Assembly (NCBI GenBank): GCA_013152385.1
Contig: JAADGL010000062.1
Coordinates: forward strand, 1-32,420
DNA: 32,420 bases
Direction of reading: 5' to 3'
Origin: Acidobacteriota bacterium
Lineage (GTDB): Bacteria > Acidobacteriota > Holophagae > Thermotomaculales > Thermotomaculaceae
Shown here: positions 22,854-30,443 of the stretch, piece after piece
How positions within the stretch are numbered: position 1 is the first letter of the stretch
Layout: every line of letters begins with the position of its first letter
Notes under the pieces: model-generated
What the model was told of the DNA's origin: nothing
The model's input: the letters and a program-made list of their open reading frames with translations, nothing else
Database searches by the model: none
Translations under genes and position numbers: made by a program

Positions 22854-25328
22854 ATGAATCAACATTCAACCTGCAATAGCTGCAATGACCATGTTCACGG
22901 TAAATCGAAACCGGCTGTGATTAAAGACCCGGTCTGCAAGATGACGGTGGACCCGAAAAAGGCGGTACACCAGCGGTCCTATAACGGACAGGATTATTTC
23001 TTTTGCAGTGCTTCCTGCCTGGAAAAGTTCCGGGATAATCCGGCGAAATATGAAGCAGAAAGCGAAACAGCAAAGACTGAAACACCTGCAGGCGCAAAAT
23101 GGACCTGTCCCATGCACCCGGATATCCGCATGGATGGCCCGGGGAGCTGCCCCACTTGCGGGATGGCGCTGGAGCCTGTTATCCCGTCTGTTACGGCGAT
23201 ACCTGCAGGTACACAATGGACTTGCCCCATGCATCCGGAGATTCTGAAAGATGAACCGGGGAGTTGCCCCATCTGCGGCATGGCTCTGGAAGCCGTTACG
23301 CCTTCCGCAGAGGCGCCGGAGAGTGAAGAGCTGGCAATGATGACCCGGCGCTTCTGGTTTTCCGTTGTATTGACGATACCACTGGTATTGATTGCAATGG
23401 GGGATCTGCTTCCCGGCCAACCGATGTCAAAACTCTTTTCACCGGTTGTCCGGACCTGGATCGAACTGATTCTTGCCACTCCGGTGGCGATCTGGGCGGC
23501 ATGGCCTTTTTATCAGCGGGCAATCGCCTCTTTGAAAGGGTTTAATCTGAATATGTTCACCCTCATCGGGTTGGGTGTATCGGTGGCGTATGGATACAGC
23601 CTGATTGCCGCTCTGTTTCCCGAACTGTTTCCGGCCGCGTTTCGCGGTGAAGGCGGGCAGGTGTCTGTTTATTTTGAAGCTGCCGCTGTGATTGTGACGT
23701 TGATTCTGCTGGGGCAGGTGCTGGAAATCAGGGCTCGGACCCGGACAGGAGAAGCGATCCGTGCACTGCTGGGCCTTGCTCCGAAAACAGCCCGGATTAT
23801 CCGTGAGGATGGGACTGAAGAAGATATCCTTTTGGAAGAAGTGCAGACAGGAGATCGCCTTCGGGTGCGTCCCGGTGAGAAAGTGCCGGTGGACGGAGTT
23901 GTTGTGGATGGCGAGAGTTCGGTGGATGAGGCCATGATTACCGGTGAACCGCTTCCGGTATTAAAAAAAGCGGGTGATGAAATTGTCGGCGGAACCGTAA
24001 ATGGGAACGGCTCTTTGATCATGGTGGCAAAGAAGGTGGGGGCGGATACACTGCTTTCCCGGATTGTTGCCATGGTGGCGGAAGCTCAGCGAAGCCGGGC
24101 TCCGATTCAGAAACTTGCGGATACGGTTGCCGGATGGTTTGTTCCTGCGGTGGTATTGATTTCGATTATAACTTTTGCAGTGTGGGCACTATACGGGCCG
24201 GATCCGAAAATGGCCCATGCACTGGTCAATGCAGTCGCAGTTCTCATTATTGCCTGTCCCTGTGCGCTGGGCCTTGCAACGCCAATGTCCATCATGGTTG
24301 CCACCGGACGGGGTGCGACAATGGGGGTTTTGTTTAAAAATGCGGAAGCGATTGAACTGATGTATAAAGTAGATACTGTTGTGGTGGACAAGACCGGCAC
24401 TCTGACGGAAGGGAAGCCGGTGGTGACTGAGATTGTCCCTGCCGATGGACAAAAAGAAAATGGGATACTGGCTATCGCAGCCGCTTTAGAAGCCGGAAGC
24501 GAACATCCCCTCGCGGATGCAATTGTTAAAAAAGCCGGGGAAGCCGGAGTGGACAGCCTGTCTGTAACGGGTTTTGAAGCCGTACCGGGACACGGTGTAC
24601 TGGGCCGGATCAGGGGCGAAACCGTGGCATTGGGAAATGAGCGCATGATGGAACGGCAGGGTGTGGAGTTGTCCGCTTATCTCAAAAAAGCGGGGATCAT
24701 GCGGAAAAACGGCTGGACAGTTGTTTTTGTCTCTATAGGAGGCAAGTTTGCGGGGCTGATCGGTGTCGGAGACCCCATCAAGGAAACCTCGCAGGAAGCC
24801 ATCCGTCTGCTGCACAGGGAAGGTGTTCGGATTGTTATGCTGACCGGTGACAATGAACAGACAGCGAAAGCAGTGGGTGACAAACTCGGATTGGACGACA
24901 TTGTGGCGGGTGTACTGCCGGATCAGAAGGCGGATGTGGTGAAGAAACTGAAGGCTGAAGGCCATATCGTAGCCATGGCCGGTGACGGCATTAATGATGC
25001 CCCGGCACTGGCATTGGCTGATGTAGGAATTGCCATGGGAACCGGTACGGATGTAGCTATGGAAAGTGCCCATGTGACACTGGTGAAAGGTGATTTGAAC
25101 GGTATTGTCCGGGCACGGAAACTGAGTCGTGCAACGATGCGGAACATTAAACAGAATCTGCTTTTTGCATTCGGGTATAACTCTCTTGGTGTACCGGTAG
25201 CGGCGGGGATACTTTATCCCTTTTTCGGAATTTTACTCAGTCCGATTATTGCTGCCGCAGCCATGAGCTTTTCTTCTGTCTCTGTTGTGGCCAATGCACT
25301 GCGTTTGAGAAGAGCCCGTTTGAACTGA
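22854..25328 (+). CDS. copA: Cu+-exporting P1B-type ATPase with YHS and two heavy-metal-binding domains
   Basis: Inner-membrane ATPase (824 residues) that expels cytosolic Cu+. The N-terminus holds a His/Cys-rich leader, a YHS domain (24-66, KDPVCKMTV...[12 protein letters not shown]), and two near-duplicate heavy-metal-binding domains (83-109 and 122-148, each WTCPMHP...PGSCP.CGMALE). The classical MxCxxC domain is absent. The core has TGEP (actuator), the metal site CPC (Cys468, Cys470), the phosphorylated Asp512 in [22 protein letters not shown], and late-helix AFGYN and MSFSSVSV. This full set fits P1B-1, Cu+/Ag+. GGGAGGAAG precedes the ATG. The gene lies between the exported Met/His protein and a SHOCT protein. 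Confidence 0.95.
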   Translation: MNQHSTCNSCNDHVHGKSKPAVIKDPVCKMTVDPKKAVHQRSYNGQDYFFCSASCLEKFRDNPAKYEAESETAKTETPAGAKWTCPMHPDIRMDGPGSCPTCGMALEPVIPSVTAIPAGTQWTCPMHPEILKDEPGSCPICGMALEAVTPSAEAPESEELAMMTRRFWFSVVLTIPLVLIAMGDLLPGQPMSKLFSPVVRTWIELILATPVAIWAAWPFYQRAIASLKGFNLNMFTLIGLGVSVAYGYSLIAALFPELFPAAFRGEGGQVSVYFEAAAVIVTLILLGQVLEIRARTRTGEAIRALLGLAPKTARIIREDGTEEDILLEEVQTGDRLRVRPGEKVPVDGVVVDGESSVDEAMITGEPLPVLKKAGDEIVGGTVNGNGSLIMVAKKVGADTLLSRIVAMVAEAQRSRAPIQKLADTVAGWFVPAVVLISIITFAVWALYGPDPKMAHALVNAVAVLIIACPCALGLATPMSIMVATGRGATMGVLFKNAEAIELMYKVDTVVVDKTGTLTEGKPVVTEIVPADGQKENGILAIAAALEAGSEHPLADAIVKKAGEAGVDSLSVTGFEAVPGHGVLGRIRGETVALGNERMMERQGVELSAYLKKAGIMRKNGWTVVFVSIGGKFAGLIGVGDPIKETSQEAIRLLHREGVRIVMLTGDNEQTAKAVGDKLGLDDIVAGVLPDQKADVVKKLKAEGHIVAMAGDGINDAPALALADVGIAMGTGTDVAMESAHVTLVKGDLNGIVRARKLSRATMRNIKQNLLFAFGYNSLGVPVAAGILYPFFGILLSPIIAAAAMSFSSVSVVANALRLRRARLN

Positions 25329-25369
25329 CACGGCTATCGCGTCGAAATGCATCGAAAAGGAGTGATAAA

Positions 25370-25588
25370 ATGATGGGACATGGATTTTTGGGATGGATGT
25401 GGCTCTGGCCGCTGTTGATTATCGGGGCGATTTTCGGATGCTTTGCCGTTATGGGCGGCTGGGGCCGCTGGAACAGGCCAATGCGGCACAGTGCTTCCGC
25501 TGATGCTTCAGAGATTCTCCGGCTGCGCTATGCACAGGGTGAAATTACCCGGGAACAATTCGAACAGATGAAAAAAGACCTTCTGTAA
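25370..25588 (+). CDS. Second small membrane SHOCT-domain protein
   Basis: The 72-residue protein has one membrane helix (about 8-28, rich in Trp and Gly), a short basic linker, and a C-terminal SHOCT domain (ASEILRLRYAQGEITREQFEQM). It starts at ATG 25370, 7 nt after AAGGAG; an adjacent ATG at 25373 is possible. It begins 41 bp after the copper ATPase and is probably the last gene of that transcript. It is a paralogue in layout of the protein at 18158 but lacks that protein's Cys-Cys-Gly-His-Glu-His segment. Function unknown. Confidence 0.85.
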   Translation: MMGHGFLGWMWLWPLLIIGAIFGCFAVMGGWGRWNRPMRHSASADASEILRLRYAQGEITREQFEQMKKDLL

Positions 25589-25870
25589 GAAACAGTTCAG
25601 GAGCTTTCCTGGCGTGGTGTCTCCCTTGCCGGGCAGAACAGGATCAGGTTCGAAAAGAATTATTATGAATCTATGGTTTAAAGGAAGAATGCGCATGTCA
25701 GGCAAAAAAGGGATCCTGAAAGGCAGAATGACTTTGCTGATCTGAATTCTCTGTCTGCACAATCTTAGTCTGTTTCGGATTGGCGGAAACAATTTTTTTC
25801 CGAATTTCAATCAAGATGTTAATTACAATTCCCCTTTGGGAAGAACGGCACACTTATATGGAGGTGCACA
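25589..25870. other. Intergenic stretch with no clear gene
   Basis: It holds no convincing promoter pair. Two items were seen: a minus-strand match to the 3' half of a TPP aptamer at 25622-25651 (see findings), and a 26-codon ORF at 25665-25745 without a ribosome site, which I do not accept as a gene. Confidence 0.5.
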
Positions 25871-26755
25871 ATGAAACGAATGACAATAATGTTGACAACG
25901 CTGATAATGGTACTGACTGTAACGGTGGGAACATTTGCAAACGGCAATGGAACCGGCATACATATGAATCAGGATGGCATGGAAATGGAACACAATATGG
26001 TGCTGCCGCATATTGTGCTGGGTGGCGGCTATGAAACCGAGCTGGTGTTCATGAACCCCGGCAGCGGACAGGAAGTCAGCGGAACCATTTATTTTTATGC
26101 CCAGAACGGTTCTGAACTTAGTGTAATGTACAACGGGGTTTCCCGGTCTTCCATTGAATTTACCGTGCCCCAGTCAGGTTATTTTTCTCTGAAACTTGGA
26201 ACTCCGGGGGATGAACAGCAAATTGCGTGGGCGGTGTTTATCAATTCCGGTGATCAGCCGGATGCGGAGGATCAGGATATGTATATGGGGGATCACCTGT
26301 TTACAAGTATTTTTTATAAACGTTTTGATACAAATTCCGACAGATTGGCTACACAGGTGGGCGTAATGGGAATGCGGTTTATGTCCGGCATGGGTATGGG
26401 CTATGGCATGATGGTGAGAAATGACGCGCACAACATCACGGGTTTTGCCATTGTTAATACGTCGGATGCGGAATTGACCGCTGCCCTGACGCTGAAAAAC
26501 CCGGATGGCACCACTTTTGCCGAGCGGAACCTTACCCTTCCGGCCGGGAACCAGATGGTGGATGTCCTTTCTGATTTCTTCAGCGGAACAGCTGACATTT
26601 CTACCTTTGAAGGGACTATGGAAATTCGCAGTGATGTGGAGGGATTGGTGCCCCTGGGTCTGATCAACACCGATGGCATTCAAACCGCTATTCCCATGAT
26701 TATGATTCCGGATTCCTATGACCACAGCGGGAACATGGGCGGCGGAATGATGTAA
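25871..26755 (+). CDS. Exported Met-rich two-domain beta protein, unknown function
   Basis: The 294 residues have a signal peptide (about 1-23, ending GTFAN). A Met/His segment, HMNQDGMEMEHNMVLPH, follows. Two similar beta-sandwich-like domains come next, each with the pattern F(A/V)xxN(P/T)(G/S)...T.xLxNxxG...L..xG. Domain 1 covers about 50-125 and domain 2 about 185-275. The linker MGMRFMSGMGMGYGMMV is a second Met cluster, and the protein ends GNMGGGMM. Three Met clusters suggest Cu+/Ag+ binding or buffering in the periplasm or at the surface. The paired domains resemble repeat proteins seen in Acidobacteriota, but I cannot assign a named family. GGAGG precedes the ATG by 6 nt. Confidence 0.8.
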   Translation: MKRMTIMLTTLIMVLTVTVGTFANGNGTGIHMNQDGMEMEHNMVLPHIVLGGGYETELVFMNPGSGQEVSGTIYFYAQNGSELSVMYNGVSRSSIEFTVPQSGYFSLKLGTPGDEQQIAWAVFINSGDQPDAEDQDMYMGDHLFTSIFYKRFDTNSDRLATQVGVMGMRFMSGMGMGYGMMVRNDAHNITGFAIVNTSDAELTAALTLKNPDGTTFAERNLTLPAGNQMVDVLSDFFSGTADISTFEGTMEIRSDVEGLVPLGLINTDGIQTAIPMIMIPDSYDHSGNMGGGMM

Positions 26756-26852
26756 ATATTGTCCGGTAACGACCGGATTGCAGCACGGATGCGGGGCCGG
26801 GGTGGCGACCACTCCGGCTCTGTTTGTCCGTAAGCCGGAAAAGGAGGCATCA

Positions 26853-27239
26853 ATGAAATATTTGAAGAAAAGCGGAAAATCTGTAGAAAGTGTTGTGTCC
26901 CAGCTGGAGACACGTGTCCGTGAAAGTGGTTTCGGCGTGCTCCATATTCACAACCTGAAAACCACTCTGAATGAAAAAGGATTTCCCCTTGACAGAGAAT
27001 GCCGGATACTGGAAATCTGTAACCCCGCGTACGCGAATCGGGTACTGGGCTTGGAGATGAGCATGAATATGGCACTTCCCTGCCGTATTTCTGTTTACGA
27101 AGACGAAGGTAAAACAATAATTGGCATGGTTCGTCCCACTGCTCTTCTTGCGGCATTGTCCACAGACCCCGAAATGGCCCGGATTGCGGAGGAGGTGGAA
27201 CAGCAGATGATCCGCATGATTGATGAGGCCGGTGAATGA
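26853..27239 (+). CDS. DUF302 family protein
   Basis: The 128-residue protein matches DUF302 along its length: SVESVVSQLETRVRESGFGVLHIHNLKTTL, then LEICNPAYANRVL (the characteristic CNP), LPCRISVYEDEGKTIIGMV (LPC) and a C-terminal helix ARIAEEVEQQM. Function is unproven. DUF302 genes are often near metal, sulfur or redox stress genes, and Cys73 and the LPC Cys could bind metal or haem; that is inference. The start is ATG 26853 with AAAGGAGG 7 nt upstream; the longer frame from 26778 has none. No signal peptide, so cytosolic. Confidence 0.85.
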   Translation: MKYLKKSGKSVESVVSQLETRVRESGFGVLHIHNLKTTLNEKGFPLDRECRILEICNPAYANRVLGLEMSMNMALPCRISVYEDEGKTIIGMVRPTALLAALSTDPEMARIAEEVEQQMIRMIDEAGE

Positions 27240-27282
27240 TTTCGGGCCACAATGCGGAAAAAATCCTGTATGATGTTTCGTG

Positions 27283-27729
27283 ATGAAGAAAAAAATTAAA
27301 CATTCAGGTCAAAAAGCCATTGCCCGTCTTGTAATGCTGAATTTGTTGTTTACCCTCCTAATGCCCGGTGCTGTCATCGGAGGAGGGTTCGACGATGCTG
27401 TTTTGTGTGTTGCACCGGGGAAGCACATTTCGGTGGAATTTAAAGGCCACTTTGGCCCGGATAAGTCAGATCCGGACAGATGTACTTTTTTCTGCCAGCC
27501 TCATCCGTCCGGGCCCTGCACCGATATCCCTCTCCCGAAAACAGCGCTTTTTATTCACAGTCAGGTGCTTCATGGTGTTTTTTCTCTGCGTGTGAGTGCG
27601 GCGGCTCCGCTGTTTCCGACAGAGCTGTCGCCTGACGCCGGTTTTTTTTCCCTTCATTCCCGGCAGTTGAAATTTGTTTCACCCCCTTATTCCCTCGCCG
27701 TTCTTCGAACGATTATTCTTCGTATCTGA
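27283..27729 (+). CDS. Exported Cys/His-containing small protein preceding the second RND system
   Basis: Not assigned to a named family. The 148 residues have a basic start and a hydrophobic signal segment (about 13-33). A Cys/His stretch follows: LCVAPGKHISVEFKGHF, then CTFFCQPHPSGPCTDIP, four Cys and three His within about 45 residues. The second half is hydrophobic and featureless. Similar short exported proteins with a C..C..CxDIP pattern often precede CzcCBA/CusCBA genes in delta-proteobacteria, which supports a metal-related periplasmic role by context only. No ribosome site is evident; GTG 27280 is an alternative start. It ends 111 bp before the TolC gene. Confidence 0.65.
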   Translation: MKKKIKHSGQKAIARLVMLNLLFTLLMPGAVIGGGFDDAVLCVAPGKHISVEFKGHFGPDKSDPDRCTFFCQPHPSGPCTDIPLPKTALFIHSQVLHGVFSLRVSAAAPLFPTELSPDAGFFSLHSRQLKFVSPPYSLAVLRTIILRI

Positions 27730-27840
27730 TACTCTTTCGTCCCTAAATTGAAGCTGAATTGTTTGTTCGGGGCCGTGGTTTGTGTTGCGGTTCCAATGAA
27801 TTCTGATTTTGACCGGAAGCGGATTTTAAGGAGTAACTGT

Positions 27841-29226
27841 ATGAAAATTATATTAATTATTATGATGATGGCCGGGCTGGCGATTCTTCCCGCCCGCACA
27901 AAATCACAGGAAAGGGTGTCGGTTCCTGCCGTTCCTTTGCCCGTTACAACGGAAATCAGTACGGGAATCGGCGGTGTTGAGTCCAAACTTGAAAAATGGC
28001 CGGTTTTGACGCTTACGCAGGCACTGCAAATTGTACTGTCGAAAAATCGGGAGCTTGCTGCCGCACGTAACGATATTCAGGCCCTGAAAGGTGCCCGGCT
28101 GCAGGCGGGCTTACTGCCGGATCCGGAACTTTCCGTGGAAATGGAGAATGTCGGCGGTACCGGTCCCTACACCGGTACCGCCCTGGCGGAAACAACGATA
28201 GCATTTGAACAATTGATTGAATTGGGCGGAAAGCGGAAAAAACGCTTCCGGATTGCGGATGCGGAACTGAAACTGGCCCGATACAGGTATCAGTCGGTGG
28301 AACGGAAAGTTATTGCGGATGCCACTGCCGGCTTTTTTGATGTTCTTGCAGCCCAGAAACGCTTTGCCATTGCAGAAGAGCTTTTTCGCATTTCCACTTC
28401 TTTTCACAACACGGTAAAAGAGCGGGTCAATGCCGGAAAGGTGTCTCCGGTGGAAGAAACCCGGGCATCAGTGGTGCTGTCCACGGCACAGATCCGGCTG
28501 GAGAAAGCAAGGCGCAAGCTGTCGGTTTCCAGGAACAGGCTGGCAGCAATAATGGGCGGAAACCGCCTGCAGTTTGGCAGTGTTGCCGGGGAACTGGGCA
28601 GAACGCTTTCGGTCCCCGACAGGAATTGGCTTTTGCAGGGGCTGAATGGGAGTCCCGGGATGGTGAAATGGGAAACTTTGCTGGAACAGAGCCGAAGTAA
28701 ATTTTTGTTGGCAAAAGCCGGGCAGGTTCCGGATTTGGCACTTTCGGCAGGTTTTCGGAAATTCAGGGAAACAGATGACACCGCTTATGTGGTGGGGGTG
28801 ACACTGCGGCTGCCGGTATGGAACCGGAATCGGGGGCGCATCATGGAAGCTCGTTCCCGGGTGGTGCAGGCTGAAGACAGGATGGTTTTTTCCACCGTCA
28901 ATCTAAGATTCAAATTTCAGTTGTTGTATGAACAACTCCTTACTGCGGTGAAAGAAGTTACAGCTGTTCAAACGAGTATGCTCCCTGCTGCCAGGTCGGC
29001 ATTTGAGGCGGTTCGGATGGGATACCGGGAGGGGAAATTCAGTTTTATCGAAGTGCTGGATGCCCAGCGGACCTATTTTAATGTGGAAATGGAGTATGTT
29101 GATGCCCTTGCCCGGTACCACAGGCTGAAAGCCGGAGTGGAGGCGATGACAGGTAGAAAACTGGGGGAGTGGGGCAGCCATAACACGAAAAATGCCGGCA
29201 GTGGTGAAACAGGAGGCGGGAAATGA
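27841..29226 (+). CDS. TolC/CzcC-family outer-membrane efflux channel (second system)
   Basis: Outer-membrane channel of the second tripartite metal pump, 461 residues. Signal peptide about 1-22 (ending RTKSQ). Two OEP repeats follow, starting LTLTQALQIVLSKNRELAAARNDIQALKGARLQAGLLPDPEL, typical of CzcC/CusC. Repeat 2 includes AFEAVRMGYREGKFSFIEVLDAQRTYF. No lipobox. The start is ATG 27841, 7 nt after AAGGAG; an in-frame TTG at 27748 lacks a site. Its stop overlaps the adaptor start (ATGA). Clearly a paralogue of the channel at 11284 but divergent in sequence. Confidence 0.9.
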   Translation: MKIILIIMMMAGLAILPARTKSQERVSVPAVPLPVTTEISTGIGGVESKLEKWPVLTLTQALQIVLSKNRELAAARNDIQALKGARLQAGLLPDPELSVEMENVGGTGPYTGTALAETTIAFEQLIELGGKRKKRFRIADAELKLARYRYQSVERKVIADATAGFFDVLAAQKRFAIAEELFRISTSFHNTVKERVNAGKVSPVEETRASVVLSTAQIRLEKARRKLSVSRNRLAAIMGGNRLQFGSVAGELGRTLSVPDRNWLLQGLNGSPGMVKWETLLEQSRSKFLLAKAGQVPDLALSAGFRKFRETDDTAYVVGVTLRLPVWNRNRGRIMEARSRVVQAEDRMVFSTVNLRFKFQLLYEQLLTAVKEVTAVQTSMLPAARSAFEAVRMGYREGKFSFIEVLDAQRTYFNVEMEYVDALARYHRLKAGVEAMTGRKLGEWGSHNTKNAGSGETGGGK

Positions 29227-30431
29227 TCAGAGGAAAGGCGGAGATTTTTTGGAGACAGGACTGGAAAAGCATTCCCATGGCGGTGACAGCGGTATTTCTA
29301 TTGATGACAGCTGCATGTGGTGGGAACCGGGCCGGAAAAGGAAAAAGCGAGGTACATCACGAAGAAGCAGAACAGGCTGTTCACTTGTCAGAAAAAGAGT
29401 TGGAGGAATTCGGAATTACTGTGGCTGCGGCAGGGCCGGCGTCATTGGATGTGATGGCAAAACTTCCCGGTGAAATTACCCTGAACCGGGACCGGGTCGC
29501 CCATGTGGTGCCCCGGGTATCTGGTATTGTCCGGGAAGTGCGGAAGCGTCTCGGAGATCGGGTTCGAAAGGGTGAGATTATGGCGATCATTGAAAGCCGG
29601 GATCTCGCGGATGCCAAAAGTTCTTTTCTCGCTGCCCGGGAGCGCCTGACACTGGCGGAAGCTGCCTTTGAGCGGGAATCCCGCCTGTATAAAAAACGAA
29701 TCACATCGGAGCAGGAATTTTTGAATGCGCGTCGGGACCTTGCCGAAGGCCGAATTGCGGTTCGGGCGGCCGAACAGAAACTTCACACCCTGGGATTTTC
29801 AGAAACAGAATTGAACAAACTCTCCACCGAGGCTGATGTGGATTATACTCTGTATGAGATCCGGGCCCCGTTCAAAGGTACGGTGATTCAAAAACATGTT
29901 GCCCTCGGGGAGGCTATGGACGCCCACGCGGAGCTGTTCGTGGTGGCAGACCTCAGTACCGTCTGGGTGGATCTGACCGTGTATCCGAAAGATCTGCCCC
30001 TGATTCGTGTCGGGCAGGAGGTGACGATTCATGACGGCCCGGGGTTTTCACCGGTGGCAGGCAGAATCTCCTACATCGGCTCACTGGTGGGAGAATCAAC
30101 TCGCACCGCCCTGGCCCGTGTGGTTCTTGCCAACCCGAAGGGGGTTTTTCGACCCGGTATGTTTGTTTCCGCCTCCGTAAAAATGAGCCGTCGGCAGGTG
30201 AGTGTGACGGTTCCGCTGACAGCTGTGCAGAACATTGACGGAGAGAACTGTGTCTTTGTCCGGAAGGGAAGTGAGCTGGTGAAGACGCCGGTGAAACTCG
30301 GAGAGCGAGGCAGTGGCTTCGTGGAAATCATTTCCGGTTTAACTGCCGGAACCCTGTGCGCGGTTTCCGGCACCTTTACATTGAAAGCTCAATTAGCCAA
30401 AGATTCCTTCGGTGAAGGCCACGGCCATTGA
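29223..30431 (+). CDS. CzcB-family RND periplasmic adaptor (second system)
   Basis: Periplasmic adaptor of 402 residues. A hydrophobic N-terminus ends in MTAACGG, which resembles a lipobox but has Thr at -3, so lipoprotein status is uncertain. The adaptor core includes VPRVSGIVREVRKRLGDRVRKGEIMAIIES, a long helical hairpin (about 120-190), and the barrel segment IRAPFKGTVIQKHVALGEAM. It ends in His-rich FGEGHGH. It has no heavy-metal-binding or CusB-type Met domain, unlike the adaptor at 12816, but has an acidic/His stretch (SEVHHEEAEQAVH) after the anchor. AGGAGG lies 6 nt before ATG 29223. Confidence 0.9.
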   Translation: MIRGKAEIFWRQDWKSIPMAVTAVFLLMTAACGGNRAGKGKSEVHHEEAEQAVHLSEKELEEFGITVAAAGPASLDVMAKLPGEITLNRDRVAHVVPRVSGIVREVRKRLGDRVRKGEIMAIIESRDLADAKSSFLAARERLTLAEAAFERESRLYKKRITSEQEFLNARRDLAEGRIAVRAAEQKLHTLGFSETELNKLSTEADVDYTLYEIRAPFKGTVIQKHVALGEAMDAHAELFVVADLSTVWVDLTVYPKDLPLIRVGQEVTIHDGPGFSPVAGRISYIGSLVGESTRTALARVVLANPKGVFRPGMFVSASVKMSRRQVSVTVPLTAVQNIDGENCVFVRKGSELVKTPVKLGERGSGFVEIISGLTAGTLCAVSGTFTLKAQLAKDSFGEGHGH

Positions 30432-30443
30432 TGGGGACAGGAA

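Noticed and set aside
25665-25745. 26-codon basic ORF in the gap before the Met-rich protein
   Set aside because: No ribosome site and no overlap or spacing suggesting coupling.
25786-25812. Possible third sigma54 promoter (TGGCGG before the Met-rich protein gene)
   Set aside because: The -24-like TGGC is present, but the required GC at -12 is absent at N10 spacing, and no CAGAAACTG pair lies upstream.
26174-26812. 212-codon minus-strand ORF
   Set aside because: Overlaps the Met-rich exported protein gene, which has a signal peptide and a good ribosome site; the antisense frame has neither.
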